DNA of 64,000 nucleotides from CAZTNW01 sp964614945 (GTDB lineage Bacteria > Caldisericota > JANLFM01), in contig CAZTNW010000001.1 of NCBI GenBank assembly GCA_964614945.1, forward strand, positions 186,001-250,000, given 5' to 3'. Of the stretch, positions 16,156 through 26,158 are shown piece by piece. Under the pieces are notes generated by a model. It saw only the letters and a list, made by a program, of their open reading frames with translations. It searched no databases and was not told where the DNA came from. Position 1 is the stretch's first letter. Every line of letters starts with the position of its first letter. Both the position numbers and the translations under genes were made by a program.

Positions 16156-17216
16156 GATTCTTCCTCCAATCGTTCCTCTATATCTTTAGACTCGAGGGCG
16201 TCAAAAATTTCATCCAATTCTCCTTCCAAAATTGAGGGTAGATTGTAGAGGTCGAGGCCAATACGATGATCAGTCAGCCTGCTCTGAGGAAAATTGTAGG
16301 TCCGGATCTTTTCCGATCTCTCACCTCGTTTGACCTGCGAACGCCGGGTTAGCTTCCGCTCGCTGGCCTGCTCCGCCTGCGCAATCTCCAGCAGCCTGGA
16401 GCGAAGAATACGCAGGGCTCTCTCCTTGTTTTTAAGCTGTGATCTTTCATCCTGGCAGGTCACGACGAGGCCGGAGGGAAGGTGGGTTATACGCACGGCT
16501 GAATCGGTTTTCTGTACGCATTGCCCGCCATGACCTGAGGCTCGGAACACGTCAATACGCAGATCCTCAGGATCGATGTTAACATCAACCTCTTCCGCTT
16601 CGGGCATCACTGCTACCGTAACGGTCGAAGTGTGGAGACGCCCGGAAGACTCTGTTACTGGTACTCGCTGCACCCGATGCGCCCCACCCTCGAATTTCAT
16701 ACGAGAATAAGCTCCTTTTCCCTGAATTTCGAAGATGATCTCCTTAAAGCCGCCCAGATCGGTGGGGTTAGAGGAAAGGATTTCCACCCGCCAGCCTCTT
16801 TTCTCCGCATAGCTCGCGTACATGCGGAAGAGCTCGGCCGCGAAAAGAGCCGCCTCTTCTCCTCCTGCGGCGGACCGGATCTCTATGATCACGTCTTTCT
16901 CGTCGTTTGGGTCTTTTTCGATCAAAAGGGCCCTGATCTCCTTCATAAGGGCTCCTTCCTCCCGGCTAAGCAATTCCAACTCTTCTTGCACCAGTTCCCT
17001 GATCTCGTTATCGGCATCAGATCTCAGCGCAATAGTCTCACGATATTTCCTTTGCACATCCTCCAGGCGGTTGAGTTTGCTCAAGATTCTTTCCGTCTCC
17101 CGATAAGCAAGTGAGATCCTATGCAATGCCACCGCGTCCAACTGTACCGCTGAATCAAGCAGAAGCTGCTCCAGTTCCTCCTTCTTTTTTACTAAAGCAG
17201 GTTTCCTATTAAGCAT
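16146..17216 (-). CDS. prfA: peptide chain release factor 1
   Basis: Class I release factor reading UAA and UAG. The 356 residues contain the catalytic GGQ at 230-232 (in [15 protein letters not shown]) and the stop-codon recognition PxT tripeptide as PVT at 186-188, which marks RF1 rather than RF2. The N-terminal helical domain and the [13 protein letters not shown] block are complete. It overlaps the DUF1385 gene by 8 bp and plsY by 10 bp. The usual downstream partner prmC is absent. Confidence 0.97.
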   Translation of the reverse strand: MLNRKPALVKKKEELEQLLLDSAVQLDAVALHRISLAYRETERILSKLNRLEDVQRKYRETIALRSDADNEIRELVQEELELLSREEGALMKEIRALLIEKDPNDEKDVIIEIRSAAGGEEAALFAAELFRMYASYAEKRGWRVEILSSNPTDLGGFKEIIFEIQGKGAYSRMKFEGGAHRVQRVPVTESSGRLHTSTVTVAVMPEAEEVDVNIDPEDLRIDVFRASGHGGQCVQKTDSAVRITHLPSGLVVTCQDERSQLKNKERALRILRSRLLEIAQAEQASERKLTRRSQVKRGERSEKIRTYNFPQSRLTDHRIGLDLYNLPSILEGELDEIFDALESKDIEERLEEESSR

Positions 17217-18129
17217 CTGGTTTTTTTAATGATCCCTTCAGGGCAGCGATGGCTACTTCAATTTGCTGCTTTGTAGGTTCAGCCGTCGTCATCTTCTGTG
17301 TGATCAAGCCAGGCCAGATCAGAGCACGGGCAATCAGGTTTCCCGGGTGGAGAGTGAAGAGGCGAATGAGCTCGTAGGAGATTCCGGCAATAAACGGCAA
17401 AAGAATGATACGGGAGAGAATGCGCCAGAGAGTATTAGGAAAATCCAGAAAGGCGAATATGATAAAACTGACCATCAAAACCACGACTAGGAAACTCGTA
17501 CTGCAACGAGGGTGAAGCGTACTGTATTTCAAGGCATTCTCCACCGTTAAATCCTCTCCCTGCTCAAAGGCATGGACTACCTTATGCTCTGCACCATGAT
17601 ATTGGAACATAATACGCCTGACTTCAGGTACAAGCGATATCACCCACAAATAAAGGAAAAAAATAAGAAAGCGGAGAAGCCCTTCAACCACTATCAGCCA
17701 GGCCGGAGCGAGCACCAGGGAGAACAGGCGGGAAAGAAACAAGGGGACAAGGAAAAAAAGAATCACTACGATCCCGAGAGCGAGGGCAAAAGAAAAGACC
17801 ATCTGTAGCGGGGTCAGCTTCTCGCCCTCAACTCCGCCAAGGGAGAGGGAAAGGTTCAAAGAGCGAATGCCCAAAATCAAGGATTCCCAGAGAGCTCCGA
17901 TTCCCCGGAAAAAAGGCAAGCGAAAAATCCGGTAGCGTCTGGTGAGCGAAGGGTAAGCAAGCTCCCTTGTCTCAATCGACCCATCCGGCTTACGCACAGC
18001 CACAGCGATACCGGCGGGGCTTCTCATCATTACACCCTCCCAGACCGCCTGTCCGCCCACTAATGTTTCTTCGCGTTTTTCTTTCAATTTTATTTCCCCG
18101 CGATTTTCTTGTCCTTCACCTGATGACAA
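17209..18129 (-). CDS. DUF1385 membrane protein (YqhQ family)
   Basis: This 306-residue protein has the family N-terminus [14 protein letters not shown] (about 25-38) and the later block [19 protein letters not shown] followed by [10 protein letters not shown]. Several membrane segments surround the 110-160 and 210-260 regions. YqhQ proteins are widespread in Firmicutes-like genomes, usually next to rpmE, prfA or tdk, as here; their biochemical role is not established. It overlaps tdk by 40 bp and prfA by 8 bp. Confidence 0.88.
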   Translation of the reverse strand: MSSGEGQENRGEIKLKEKREETLVGGQAVWEGVMMRSPAGIAVAVRKPDGSIETRELAYPSLTRRYRIFRLPFFRGIGALWESLILGIRSLNLSLSLGGVEGEKLTPLQMVFSFALALGIVVILFFLVPLFLSRLFSLVLAPAWLIVVEGLLRFLIFFLYLWVISLVPEVRRIMFQYHGAEHKVVHAFEQGEDLTVENALKYSTLHPRCSTSFLVVVLMVSFIIFAFLDFPNTLWRILSRIILLPFIAGISYELIRLFTLHPGNLIARALIWPGLITQKMTTAEPTKQQIEVAIAALKGSLKKPDA

Positions 18130-18680
18130 CGGCGGCAGCGAGCCTCGTATTTCTCGGCGGCACCTAATACAACCACAGGGTCGTGATAGGAGGCTGGCTG
18201 ACCATTGACTATACGCTGTGTGCGCGATGCCGCCTCACCGCAAATAACACAAATGGCCTGCAATTTATCGACTTTTTCCGCAATTGCCAGGAGCGTCGGA
18301 ATGGGACCGAACGGTTCTCCCCGAAAATCCGTATCCAACCCCGCAACAATCACGCGGATCCCTCGATCAGCCAGACTATTGCAGATGCTCACGAGCTGTT
18401 CGGGAAAAAACTGTCCTTCATCGATTGCCACTACCTGGACATCGTCCTTGATAAATTTCCAGATCTCCTCCGGGTGATTCAGATTGATTGCCTGGGTAGA
18501 CCCCCCGTCGTGCGAGACCACGCTGGTGCTTGCGTAGCGTTGATCTAAAGCCGGTTTGAATACCACTACCTTCTGTCTGGCAATTTTTGACCGCCGCACT
18601 CTCCGCAGCAATTCCTCGCTCTTGCCGGAGAACATGCTCCCGCAGATTACTTCGATCCATCCAGTCTTTAAGCCATCCAT
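18090..18680 (-). CDS. tdk: thymidine kinase (type II)
   Basis: Salvage enzyme phosphorylating thymidine. The P-loop GSMFSGKS is at residues 14-21, followed by the ATP-domain block [22 protein letters not shown] (Walker B with catalytic Glu) and a lasso region. Zinc-binding cysteine pairs are visible as CVICGEA and CRRCHQ. At 196 residues it is a complete type II enzyme. It begins directly after the thyX stop. With thyX and dut it covers both de novo and salvage routes to dTMP. Confidence 0.96.
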   Translation of the reverse strand: MDGLKTGWIEVICGSMFSGKSEELLRRVRRSKIARQKVVVFKPALDQRYASTSVVSHDGGSTQAINLNHPEEIWKFIKDDVQVVAIDEGQFFPEQLVSICNSLADRGIRVIVAGLDTDFRGEPFGPIPTLLAIAEKVDKLQAICVICGEAASRTQRIVNGQPASYHDPVVVLGAAEKYEARCRRCHQVKDKKIAGK

Positions 18681-19805
18681 CTAAATCTTACTCCAGCCCA
18701 AGGATATCCTATCTATTAAAGCCTTAAATTCCTCTATCGTAATCTGAAAATAGTACCAGGGAGAAGCGGAATTAAAATAGAGGATTTGCTCATCGAGCAG
18801 CGCTCGATCCAGTAAATATCTGGTTGCTTCAGCGAAGGGCTTGGGGGGAAGGAAGTGAGGATGGAAGGTCGCTCTGTTGCGGATTTCCTGGTCTGTCAGA
18901 AAGCGAAATCCCTCCCTCAATTTTGCCAAATCGGGAGGCCTCCCCCAATTGGAAGAAAGAAATACAAACATCTCTCCGCCTGATTCGACTATAGCTGTCC
19001 GGATCAGCTGCTCTTTCCGGCAATGTAGAATCTCGCTTATTTCCACAGGTGAAGCGCTATAGGAGCCAAGTTTTTGTTCTTTGGGCTCAAAAGAAAGCGC
19101 CCGGAGTTCTTTTAAAAAAGCCTCCCTTTTCAGCGCGAAATAGGCCGAACTCTCCCGCCAGCAGGGGAACTCCTTCTCCGGACAAGTTCCATGGAAACAG
19201 GCCGGCCCGGCGGAGGAAAAAATAAAGGGAGAGGCCTCCCGGGCTTTCCTTAGAGCAAGGAAAGCAAGAGTACGTATTTCCCACTGAGCGCTCTCGCAAC
19301 AACGAAGTTCAAAAAAGTGCCAGAGTTCACGCGCATTCATAGAAAAGATAATACGGCTTGGAACTGCCTGGAGTAGAACATAGCGAGCATCTTCCGGGGA
19401 AACTCCAAGCTCCAGCATTTTTTCGTAAGCCCCTCGGCTTATATTTGCAACTTCCTCGAAAATCCTCAGAGCCTCGGTGTTCCCTCCTAATTTAGGGGGC
19501 ACAATGAAATCGGGTGCGCGCAATTTCGCGTAGCGTTGGCTCTGCTGGGAGTACGAAGCTATACGGTGACGTACCAATTGGTGGGTGCAGGCGCGGGAGA
19601 GGCCCTCGGCCTGAAAAGTGAAGGAAGCATGCTCCAGCACAGAAAAGTGTCCGCTCGCAATTACTCTTTCGAGAAGAGCTCTGACCTCTTCCTCTCCTAG
19701 ACTGGACCAGAGCCGGGTAAAATTGGTTGAGCTATAACAGAGCCGAGCGGCTGAAGCGCAAACTTTATCCGGCTGCGGCGTCCATGCTAAGAGCTCGATC
19801 TGCAT
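18681..19805 (-). CDS. thyX: FAD-dependent thymidylate synthase with a C-terminal extension
   Basis: ThyX makes dTMP using methylene-tetrahydrofolate, FAD and NADPH. The signature RHRIASYSQQSQRY (the RHRx7S motif) is at residues 79-92, with SRIIFSMNARELWHFFELRC at 150-169 and the usual core end GPACFHGTCPEKEFPC at 200-215. Family members generally stop near 220-250 residues. Here a further 156 residues (219-374) follow without a break, rich in aromatic and charged residues and not recognised. ThyX is usual in genomes lacking thyA. Neighbours are rho upstream (4 bp gap) and tdk downstream. Confidence 0.93.
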   Translation of the reverse strand: MQIELLAWTPQPDKVCASAARLCYSSTNFTRLWSSLGEEEVRALLERVIASGHFSVLEHASFTFQAEGLSRACTHQLVRHRIASYSQQSQRYAKLRAPDFIVPPKLGGNTEALRIFEEVANISRGAYEKMLELGVSPEDARYVLLQAVPSRIIFSMNARELWHFFELRCCESAQWEIRTLAFLALRKAREASPFIFSSAGPACFHGTCPEKEFPCWRESSAYFALKREAFLKELRALSFEPKEQKLGSYSASPVEISEILHCRKEQLIRTAIVESGGEMFVFLSSNWGRPPDLAKLREGFRFLTDQEIRNRATFHPHFLPPKPFAEATRYLLDRALLDEQILYFNSASPWYYFQITIEEFKALIDRISLGWSKI

Positions 19806-19809
19806 TGGA

Positions 19810-21201
19810 TCATAACTCTTCGCTGCCTATGTATTTCAGAAACTCGCCATTGGATTTCGTTTTGGTCAAAAGATCGAGCAATTTTTCTAAAGCCTCCCCC
19901 GATTCAAGTCCACTCAGGGCACGCCGAACATTCCAAATCTTACGCATCTCTTCTTCCGTGTAAAGCAGCTCTTCGCGCCTGGTGCCGGATTTCTTGATAT
20001 CGATGGCGGGGAAGACTCTGCGCTCAAAAATCTTTCGATCGAGGACTAATTCAAAATTGCCAGTCCCCTTAAACTCCTCGAAGATAACTTCATCCATTTT
20101 GGAGCCTGTTTCTACAAGTGCCGTAGCCAGAATGGTCAAGCTTCCACCTTCCTCGATATTGCGTGCGGCCCCGAAGAAGCTTTTGGGGCCGTGAATGGCA
20201 ACCGGGTCAAGCCCTCCGGAAAGCGTCCTGCCCGAAGGAGGCATGACAGCATTGTAAGCCCTGGTTAATCGCGTGATCCCATCTAACAGGATGACAACGT
20301 CTTTTCCCTGTTCAACATATCTCTTAGCTTTTTCCAGGACCAGTCTCGCTACCCGAATATGATTTTCCGGGAGCTGATCAAAAGTTGAGGCCACCACTTC
20401 GGCGGTAGTAGAGCGCTTGAAGTCGGTCACTTCCTCTGGCCTTTCGTCAACCAGGAGGACCATGACAATGATGTCCGGGTAATTACGCGTGATAGCCTGA
20501 GCAGCTTTTTTCAGAATTGTGGTTTTACCTGCTTTCGGCGGAGAGACAATCATCCCACGTTGCCCACGGCCCAGAGGAGCCACGAGGTCGATTAATCGGG
20601 TTGAATATTCGTAGGGTATGGTCTCCAGCTTGAGTCTCCGATTTGGAAAAATGGGGGTAAGGTTTTCAAAAAGCGGGCGAATCCTGGCTAACTCCGGGTC
20701 GCCCTCATTCACTTCCCTCACCCGTAAAAGGGCTAAATATTTTTCCTTTTCCATCGGCTGGCGCACCCACCCGGTGACTACGTCCCCATCCCTAAGCCCG
20801 AAGCGCTTGATCTGGGAAGGGGATACGTAAATATCCGAGGGAGAGGGGAAATACTTCGACCGCAGGAAACCATAGCCCTCCTCGTGAATTTCCAGTACTC
20901 CGGCAACCACATCGCCGCGGATCGACTCCTCCTTGCTTTCTTTTATCTCCTTCACTGGTCTTGCTTCCGTCTGCACTTCCTGTATTTCCTCAGTCTTCTT
21001 TGCTGGAAGTTGCATTTCAGGGGAGGGTGTAAGGCTGTCCGCGGCTCTTTTGTTATCGTCCTTCGCTTCTATTTCCATAATTTTTGCGATCAAATCCTCC
21101 TTGTGAAAACGGGCATAGTAAGGGACCTTAAGCTGTCGAGCGATCTGTTGCAAATCCCTTACTTTTTTGGCCTGTAGGTCTTCAAGTGCGAATTTTGGCA
21201 T
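19810..21201 (-). CDS. rho: transcription termination factor Rho
   Basis: Hexameric RNA helicase of factor-dependent termination. The 463 residues contain the Rho_N domain ([20 protein letters not shown] near 14-33), a charged low-complexity linker at about 50-95, the cold-shock RNA-binding domain ([15 protein letters not shown], then [12 protein letters not shown]), the Walker [17 protein letters not shown] near 240 and the Q/R-loop region. It is complete. It starts 1 bp after the transaldolase stop. Its presence fits the apparent scarcity of intrinsic terminators in the window. Confidence 0.98.
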   Translation of the reverse strand: MPKFALEDLQAKKVRDLQQIARQLKVPYYARFHKEDLIAKIMEIEAKDDNKRAADSLTPSPEMQLPAKKTEEIQEVQTEARPVKEIKESKEESIRGDVVAGVLEIHEEGYGFLRSKYFPSPSDIYVSPSQIKRFGLRDGDVVTGWVRQPMEKEKYLALLRVREVNEGDPELARIRPLFENLTPIFPNRRLKLETIPYEYSTRLIDLVAPLGRGQRGMIVSPPKAGKTTILKKAAQAITRNYPDIIVMVLLVDERPEEVTDFKRSTTAEVVASTFDQLPENHIRVARLVLEKAKRYVEQGKDVVILLDGITRLTRAYNAVMPPSGRTLSGGLDPVAIHGPKSFFGAARNIEEGGSLTILATALVETGSKMDEVIFEEFKGTGNFELVLDRKIFERRVFPAIDIKKSGTRREELLYTEEEMRKIWNVRRALSGLESGEALEKLLDLLTKTKSNGEFLKYIGSEEL

Positions 21202-21202
21202 C

Positions 21203-21877
21203 CTATTTCCTTTCCAAGAGAGAGGCTACTTTTTGCCAATCGTCAAGAAACCGCTTCACACCGATATCGGTCAAGGGGTGTTTTACCATACCGTCGAGAA
21301 TTGCGAAAGGTACCGTGGCCACATGAGCACCGGCCTCTGCGGCCTGTGTCACATGGAGGGGATGACGAATGGAGGCTGCGATCACCTGTGTGGTGAAACC
21401 GTAATTCTCATAAATCTGGAGAATCTGGGCGACAAGTTGCATGCCATCATGCCCGATATCATCCAGCCGTCCAACGAAAGGGCTGACAAATGAAGCTCCA
21501 GCAATGGCAGCCAATAGAGCCTGATTGGCGGAAAAAACAAGCGTAGCATTTGTCTTGATGCCCTTTTCGGTCAGAAATTTGAGCGCCTTAAGCCCTTCTT
21601 TCACAAGTGGGATTTTCACTACTACGTTAGGAGCCCAGGAAGCAAATTTCTGGGCTTCTTCAACCATCTCAGGGGCAGATTGTCCCAACACTTCCACCGA
21701 AATCGGCCCTTTCACCAGCTTGCAGATTTCCTGCACACGCTGCTTGTAATCCACTTTTTCCTTAGCTATCAGCGTGGGGTTAGTCGTTACCCCACTGATA
21801 AGACCTAAAGCGAGCGCCTCACGAATTTCTTCAATATTCGCGGTATCTAAGAAAAGTTGCATGGCTTTTCCCTCCAA
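21203..21877 (-). CDS. tal: transaldolase / fructose-6-phosphate aldolase family
   Basis: Small class I aldolase of the TalC/FSA type, linking the pentose phosphate pool to glycolysis. The 224 residues open with [17 protein letters not shown] (from the second Met), then [12 protein letters not shown], the Schiff-base lysine in [14 protein letters not shown] and [20 protein letters not shown] with VGRLDDIG. The true start may be ATG 21862, preceded by GGAGGGAAAAGCC near 21877. Transaldolase and fructose-6-phosphate aldolase activities cannot be separated by eye. A 64-bp gap separates it from the thiolase, the widest gap in the 24-kb run, with no clear promoter. Confidence 0.92.
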   Translation of the reverse strand: MEGKAMQLFLDTANIEEIREALALGLISGVTTNPTLIAKEKVDYKQRVQEICKLVKGPISVEVLGQSAPEMVEEAQKFASWAPNVVVKIPLVKEGLKALKFLTEKGIKTNATLVFSANQALLAAIAGASFVSPFVGRLDDIGHDGMQLVAQILQIYENYGFTTQVIAASIRHPLHVTQAAEAGAHVATVPFAILDGMVKHPLTDIGVKRFLDDWQKVASLLERK

Positions 21878-21941
21878 TTTTGAAAGATTTAGATGCGATC
21901 ATGCCTGTTTGAACTCGGCTCAGGTTGAATTTCCTCAAATA

Positions 21942-23126
21942 TTAAGTCCTCTCTATTACCATTGCAATACCCTGCCCCCCGCCGATGCAGAGTGTAGCCA
22001 ACCCCTTCGTTCCCCCCCCGGATTCCAATTCATAAAGAAGGGTCACCAGAATCCGGGCCCCGGAAGCGCCAATCGGGTGACCGAGAGCAATGGCACCTCC
22101 ATTTGGATTAACCTTAGCTGGAGATAAGTCAAGCTCTTTCAGGACAGCCAGCGTTTGAGCCGCGAAAGCCTCGTTGAGCTCTATCGCATCCATCTCGTCT
22201 AATCTTGCTCCGGCCTTTTGCAAAGCCTTGTGTACAGCGTTGACGGGACCCAGGCCCATGTCAATGGGATCGATTCCGGCCAAAGCGTAGCTGACTATCC
22301 GTGCCCGCGGCCTCAATCCTAACTCCTTGACGCTCTTCTCAGATGCAAGAAGGAGGAAGGCCGCCCCGTCGTTAATGCCGGAGGCGTTTCCGGCTGTTAT
22401 CGTTCCCTCTTTCTTAAATGCCGGACGCAACTGAGACAATTTCTCAAAAGTAGTGTCCGTACGGGGATATTCGTCCACATGGAACTGCTTTATTTCACCT
22501 TTTTGACGAGGAAGCTCTAACGGAACAATCTCCTTTTCAAAATGGCCGTCAGCCAGAGCACGCGAGGCTTTCATCTGGCTTTCATAAGCAAAGCGATCCT
22601 GTTCCTCCCGGGAAATGGCTCTTTTTTCCGCAAGGTTTTCCGCTGTTATTGCCATATGCATATCGTAAAAAACGTCCCAGAGCCCGTCTGTAATAAGCGA
22701 ATCCACAAGCAAATCGTGGCCTAAGCGATAACCGGGTCTGGATTTTATCAGCAGATGAGGCGCGCGGCTCATGTTCTCGATGCCGCCAGCGGCTACCAGA
22801 TCAAAGTCTCCCAGCCGAATTTGCTGTGCGGCGGAAACCACAGCCTGCAGGCCAGAACCGCAGACTCGATTCAAAGAGAAGGCTGTACTCTCGGGAGAAA
22901 GACCTGCTTTTAGCGCCACCTGGCGGGCTGGGTTCATCCCCTGGCCGGCCTGCAGGACATTACCAACGACCACCTCTTCTACTGCCTTCGCCGGTACGCC
23001 GGCTTCATTCAACATCTCCTTCAAGACCTTTGCTCCGATTTCAGGAGCCGGCACATCCTTCAGGCTGCCCATGAAGGAACCTATTGCTGATCGCTTTGCT
23101 CCACAAAGTAGAACTTCTTGCATCAA
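21942..23126 (-). CDS. acetyl-CoA C-acetyltransferase (thiolase)
   Basis: Condenses two acetyl-CoA or cleaves acetoacetyl-CoA. The 394 residues carry the nucleophilic Cys89 (NRVCGSGLQA), the substrate-binding NPNGGAIALGHPIGASGAR and the C-terminal CIGGGQGIA with the second catalytic Cys. Lysine fermentation via Kce produces acetoacetate, which becomes acetoacetyl-CoA and is split here to acetyl-CoA, so the gene fits the cluster. It overlaps the cyclodeaminase gene by 4 bp. Confidence 0.93.
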   Translation of the reverse strand: MMQEVLLCGAKRSAIGSFMGSLKDVPAPEIGAKVLKEMLNEAGVPAKAVEEVVVGNVLQAGQGMNPARQVALKAGLSPESTAFSLNRVCGSGLQAVVSAAQQIRLGDFDLVAAGGIENMSRAPHLLIKSRPGYRLGHDLLVDSLITDGLWDVFYDMHMAITAENLAEKRAISREEQDRFAYESQMKASRALADGHFEKEIVPLELPRQKGEIKQFHVDEYPRTDTTFEKLSQLRPAFKKEGTITAGNASGINDGAAFLLLASEKSVKELGLRPRARIVSYALAGIDPIDMGLGPVNAVHKALQKAGARLDEMDAIELNEAFAAQTLAVLKELDLSPAKVNPNGGAIALGHPIGASGARILVTLLYELESGGGTKGLATLCIGGGQGIAMVIERT

Positions 23127-23746
23127 TTCACCTCCCTAAGAAGGTTATTAAATTCCGCCAGCATGGAGTCGAGCTCGGCTAAGGCAGGATTGTAATCATA
23201 ATCTAAGATTTTCCCGGCCTTTTTTTTAAAGGCCTCATCCTTTATTGACTGGAGATTAATGCGTACATTGAAGATGGATGCTTCCAGCCCGGATTTCGAG
23301 ACAGAAAGAGCCGTTCCCACATCACTTAAAGCGTTGCGATTTCCTTTTCCGAGAAGAACGCGCAAATAAGGAATAAGCACGATCACCTCCCGGCCAATCT
23401 CTAAGGGAACGCGGCAGGCTTCCTTCAGAGCCAATTGAATTGCTTCCCTTCTTTTGTCAGGTTCATCTTTAGGCAATCTATAGGCCTGCATCACTGCTTC
23501 AAACGAATTCGCATCCTCATCAGCCAGATGAAGAAAACGATCTCGCTTTTCCAGAAAAAATTGCTCCGCTTCTTGCATTTCTCTGGCGACTGAAGCGTAT
23601 TTTTCTCCCTGCGATAGTGCGGAGGCCATGACTCCCAATGACGCGGCCAGCGCACCACAGAGTGCTCCTACTGTACCTCCGCCGGGAGTGGGGGTTTTCG
23701 AAGCCAACTTGTTGAAAAATTCATCTAAAGTGAGTTCCTTAAACAT
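23123..23746 (-). CDS. cyclodeaminase/cyclohydrolase family protein (FTCD C-terminal-like)
   Basis: The 207 residues match the formimidoyl-tetrahydrofolate cyclodeaminase or methenyl-THF cyclohydrolase (FchA) fold: an all-helical protein with the N-terminal signature KTPTPGGGTVGALCGALAAS at about 17-36. Family members either release ammonia from 5-formimino-THF or open methenyl-THF. Position between kce and the thiolase, overlapping both by a few bases, places it in the amino-acid fermentation transcript. Whether it serves one-carbon metabolism or a histidine/glycine route is unknown. Confidence 0.85.
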   Translation of the reverse strand: MFKELTLDEFFNKLASKTPTPGGGTVGALCGALAASLGVMASALSQGEKYASVAREMQEAEQFFLEKRDRFLHLADEDANSFEAVMQAYRLPKDEPDKRREAIQLALKEACRVPLEIGREVIVLIPYLRVLLGKGNRNALSDVGTALSVSKSGLEASIFNVRINLQSIKDEAFKKKAGKILDYDYNPALAELDSMLAEFNNLLREVN

Positions 23747-24557
23747 GTTTTAGCCCCAAAATTCTCCTCGCCTCCTGGGGCGATGCTACACCTCGTCCCA
23801 GCTCCAGAGCCAATCTCTTTACCCGGGAAACCAGCTGGGCATTGTTATCAGCCAGCACCCCTTTAGTGTAGAAAATATTATCCTCGAAACCCACACGCAC
23901 ATGGCCTCCAAGGATAATGGCAGCAGCGGCCAGAGGAAGTTCATACTTCCCGATTCCAGCAACGCTCCAGGTTGAGCCCTGGGGAATACTTTCCACAAGA
24001 TAGATGAGATCTCGCAGGTGACCACCTATTCCGCCCGGGACTCCCATCACGAAATCAAAGTGCAGGGGGAGATTGAGCACATCCTTCCAGACAAGGCGCA
24101 TGGCGTTATGAATCATCCCAGCTTCGAATACTTCAATTTCTGGTTTGACCTCGGCTTCCTTCATCTTCCGTGCGAAATCCTCGATCAAGTCAGGGGGGTT
24201 CCAGAAGACTCCTCCGCCAAAATTAACTGTTCCGCAAGTAAGTGAAGCCATTTCCGGCCCAAGGGAAATTGGCTTCACCCTCTCCTCTCCGGTCATCCCT
24301 ACGGCGCCGCCGGTAGAAACCTGCAGAATGATGTCGCATCTCGCCCGGATGAGATCCATGGCTTTGCGAAAAACCCCGGTATCCTGAGTGGGCTTGCCCT
24401 CCTCGTCCCTCACGTGCAGATGAACCATAGAAGCCCCGGCAAGGTATGCCCTATGAGTCTCTTCGGCGATTTCCTCTGGCGTTATCGGCAGAGCCGGATT
24501 ATCTGCCTTCGTCACCTCGGCTCCGATCACAGCAACGGTGATTATTAGTTTTTCCAT
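23739..24557 (-). CDS. kce: 3-keto-5-aminohexanoate cleavage enzyme
   Basis: Zinc enzyme of lysine fermentation: 3-keto-5-aminohexanoate plus acetyl-CoA gives acetoacetate plus 3-aminobutyryl-CoA. It belongs to the BKACE family, here 272 residues. Zinc ligands His46 and His48 sit in MVHLHVRDEEGKPTQD; STGGAVGMTGEERV, FEAGMIHNA and VMGVPGGIGG are further family blocks. BKACE members vary in substrate, but neighbours kdd and kamA-E make the lysine substrate very likely. It overlaps pyrG by 13 bp. Confidence 0.93.
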   Translation of the reverse strand: MEKLIITVAVIGAEVTKADNPALPITPEEIAEETHRAYLAGASMVHLHVRDEEGKPTQDTGVFRKAMDLIRARCDIILQVSTGGAVGMTGEERVKPISLGPEMASLTCGTVNFGGGVFWNPPDLIEDFARKMKEAEVKPEIEVFEAGMIHNAMRLVWKDVLNLPLHFDFVMGVPGGIGGHLRDLIYLVESIPQGSTWSVAGIGKYELPLAAAAIILGGHVRVGFEDNIFYTKGVLADNNAQLVSRVKRLALELGRGVASPQEARRILGLKHV

Positions 24558-26158
24558 TCTGTCCCTCCTCGCTCAACACATGCACGAATAAAATGCTGGA
24601 ATATGGGGTTCGGCTTGCCGGGACGGGAGGTCAACTCCGGATGGAACTGAGTCCCGATAAAGAAGGGGTGATCCGGAATCTCTATAATTTCAGCCAACCC
24701 CATCCTCTCGAAGACGCCGGAAACCAGAAGTCCCGATCTGGAAAATTCCACAAGATAATCGCTGTTTATTTCGTACCTGTGGCGATGTCTTTCGTGTATG
24801 ATCCTTCGGCCATATATGTTTCCTGCTTTTGACTTGGGCAGAATCCTGCACGGATAGGCCCCGAGTCTCATAGTGCCACCTTTATTGGCCACTTTGCGCT
24901 GGCCGGGCAGGAAGTGCACTACAGGATAGGGAGTGCGCGGGTCGAACTCAGAACTGTTAGCGGATTTCAGATTGCAGACATTACGGGCAAACTCAATGAC
25001 AGCGCACTGCATTCCCAGGCACAAGCCCAAGAAAGGGATCTTATTTTCTCGAATGAATTGAATGGCGAGAATCTTTCCCTCCACTCCTCGCGAATCAAAG
25101 CCACCGGGGACGATCACCCCGCTGAGCTTTCCCAAAAGCCCCTTCATTTCTGCGGATTTAAGCCTGTCAGCAGGGATCCAATCCACCTTAACCTCCACAC
25201 CCTCCTCTATGGCAGCATGCTTCAAAGCCTCAGTCACAGAGATATAGGTGTCCCTCATCCCCACGTATTTCCCCACAATACCGACCCGCACCTTCCCCTT
25301 TGAGCCGGCCATCTTTCCCTCTAAATCCCGCCACTTCTTCAATCCACTGTCCCCGTTCACCCCCAGGAAGGAATTGAGCACGTTGCTGCACGAACTGTCC
25401 TCGAGAAAAAGCGGTACTCGGTAGATGGAATCCAGGTCGGGTAGGGAAATTACCTCATCGACCCCCACGTCTCCAAAAAGGGCGACCTTTTCTCGAATCT
25501 TGCGCGACAGTGGAACTCGAGAGCGGCAGACTATGATATCTGGCTGGATGCCGATACTGCGTAATTCCCTCACGGAATGCTGCGTAGGCTTGGTTTTCTG
25601 CTCGCCGGAGGTCTCCAGGAAGGGAACCAAGGTAGTATGAATATAGAGCACATCTTTCTTCGACAGATCTCTGCCGAATTGACGGATGGCCTCTAGAAAC
25701 GGCAGACCCTCAATATCCCCTACTGTTCCGCCGACTTCTGTCACAATGACATCGGCTTCAGATTTTGAAGCGAGCAACTTGATGCGTTCCTTGATTTCGT
25801 TGGTTACATGAGGGATCATCTGCACTGTGGCTCCCAGATATTCTCCTCTTCTTTCCTTAGCGATTACGTTGGAATAAATTGAACCAGAGGTGACATTGGA
25901 CAGACAGGTGAGATCCTCGTCAATGAAACGTTCGTAGTGGCCCAGATCCAGGTCGGTTTCGGCACCATCTTTAAGGACAAAAACTTCTCCGTGCTGGTAA
26001 GGGCTCATTGTCCCGGCATCAACATTAAAGTAAGGGTCGAACTTAAGCATGCTCACTTCTAGTCCGCGCGCCTTCACCAATGCTCCAATTGAGGCGGCCA
26101 GTATACCCTTTCCTAATGCCGAAACAACTCCTCCTGTGACAAAAATGAAATGGCTCAT
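24545..26158 (-). CDS. pyrG: CTP synthase
   Basis: Glutamine-dependent amination of UTP to CTP. The 537 residues comprise the synthetase domain (FVTGGVVSALGKGILAASIG at 6-25, DPYFNVDAGTMSPYQHGEVF) and a class I glutamine amidotransferase domain with nucleophilic Cys in FLGLCLGMQC and the His-Glu pair in FHPELTSRPG. It is complete. It sits between kamE (4-bp overlap) and kce (13-bp overlap), a housekeeping gene embedded in the lysine fermentation operon. Confidence 0.98.
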   Translation of the reverse strand: MSHFIFVTGGVVSALGKGILAASIGALVKARGLEVSMLKFDPYFNVDAGTMSPYQHGEVFVLKDGAETDLDLGHYERFIDEDLTCLSNVTSGSIYSNVIAKERRGEYLGATVQMIPHVTNEIKERIKLLASKSEADVIVTEVGGTVGDIEGLPFLEAIRQFGRDLSKKDVLYIHTTLVPFLETSGEQKTKPTQHSVRELRSIGIQPDIIVCRSRVPLSRKIREKVALFGDVGVDEVISLPDLDSIYRVPLFLEDSSCSNVLNSFLGVNGDSGLKKWRDLEGKMAGSKGKVRVGIVGKYVGMRDTYISVTEALKHAAIEEGVEVKVDWIPADRLKSAEMKGLLGKLSGVIVPGGFDSRGVEGKILAIQFIRENKIPFLGLCLGMQCAVIEFARNVCNLKSANSSEFDPRTPYPVVHFLPGQRKVANKGGTMRLGAYPCRILPKSKAGNIYGRRIIHERHRHRYEINSDYLVEFSRSGLLVSGVFERMGLAEIIEIPDHPFFIGTQFHPELTSRPGKPNPIFQHFIRACVERGGTEWKN

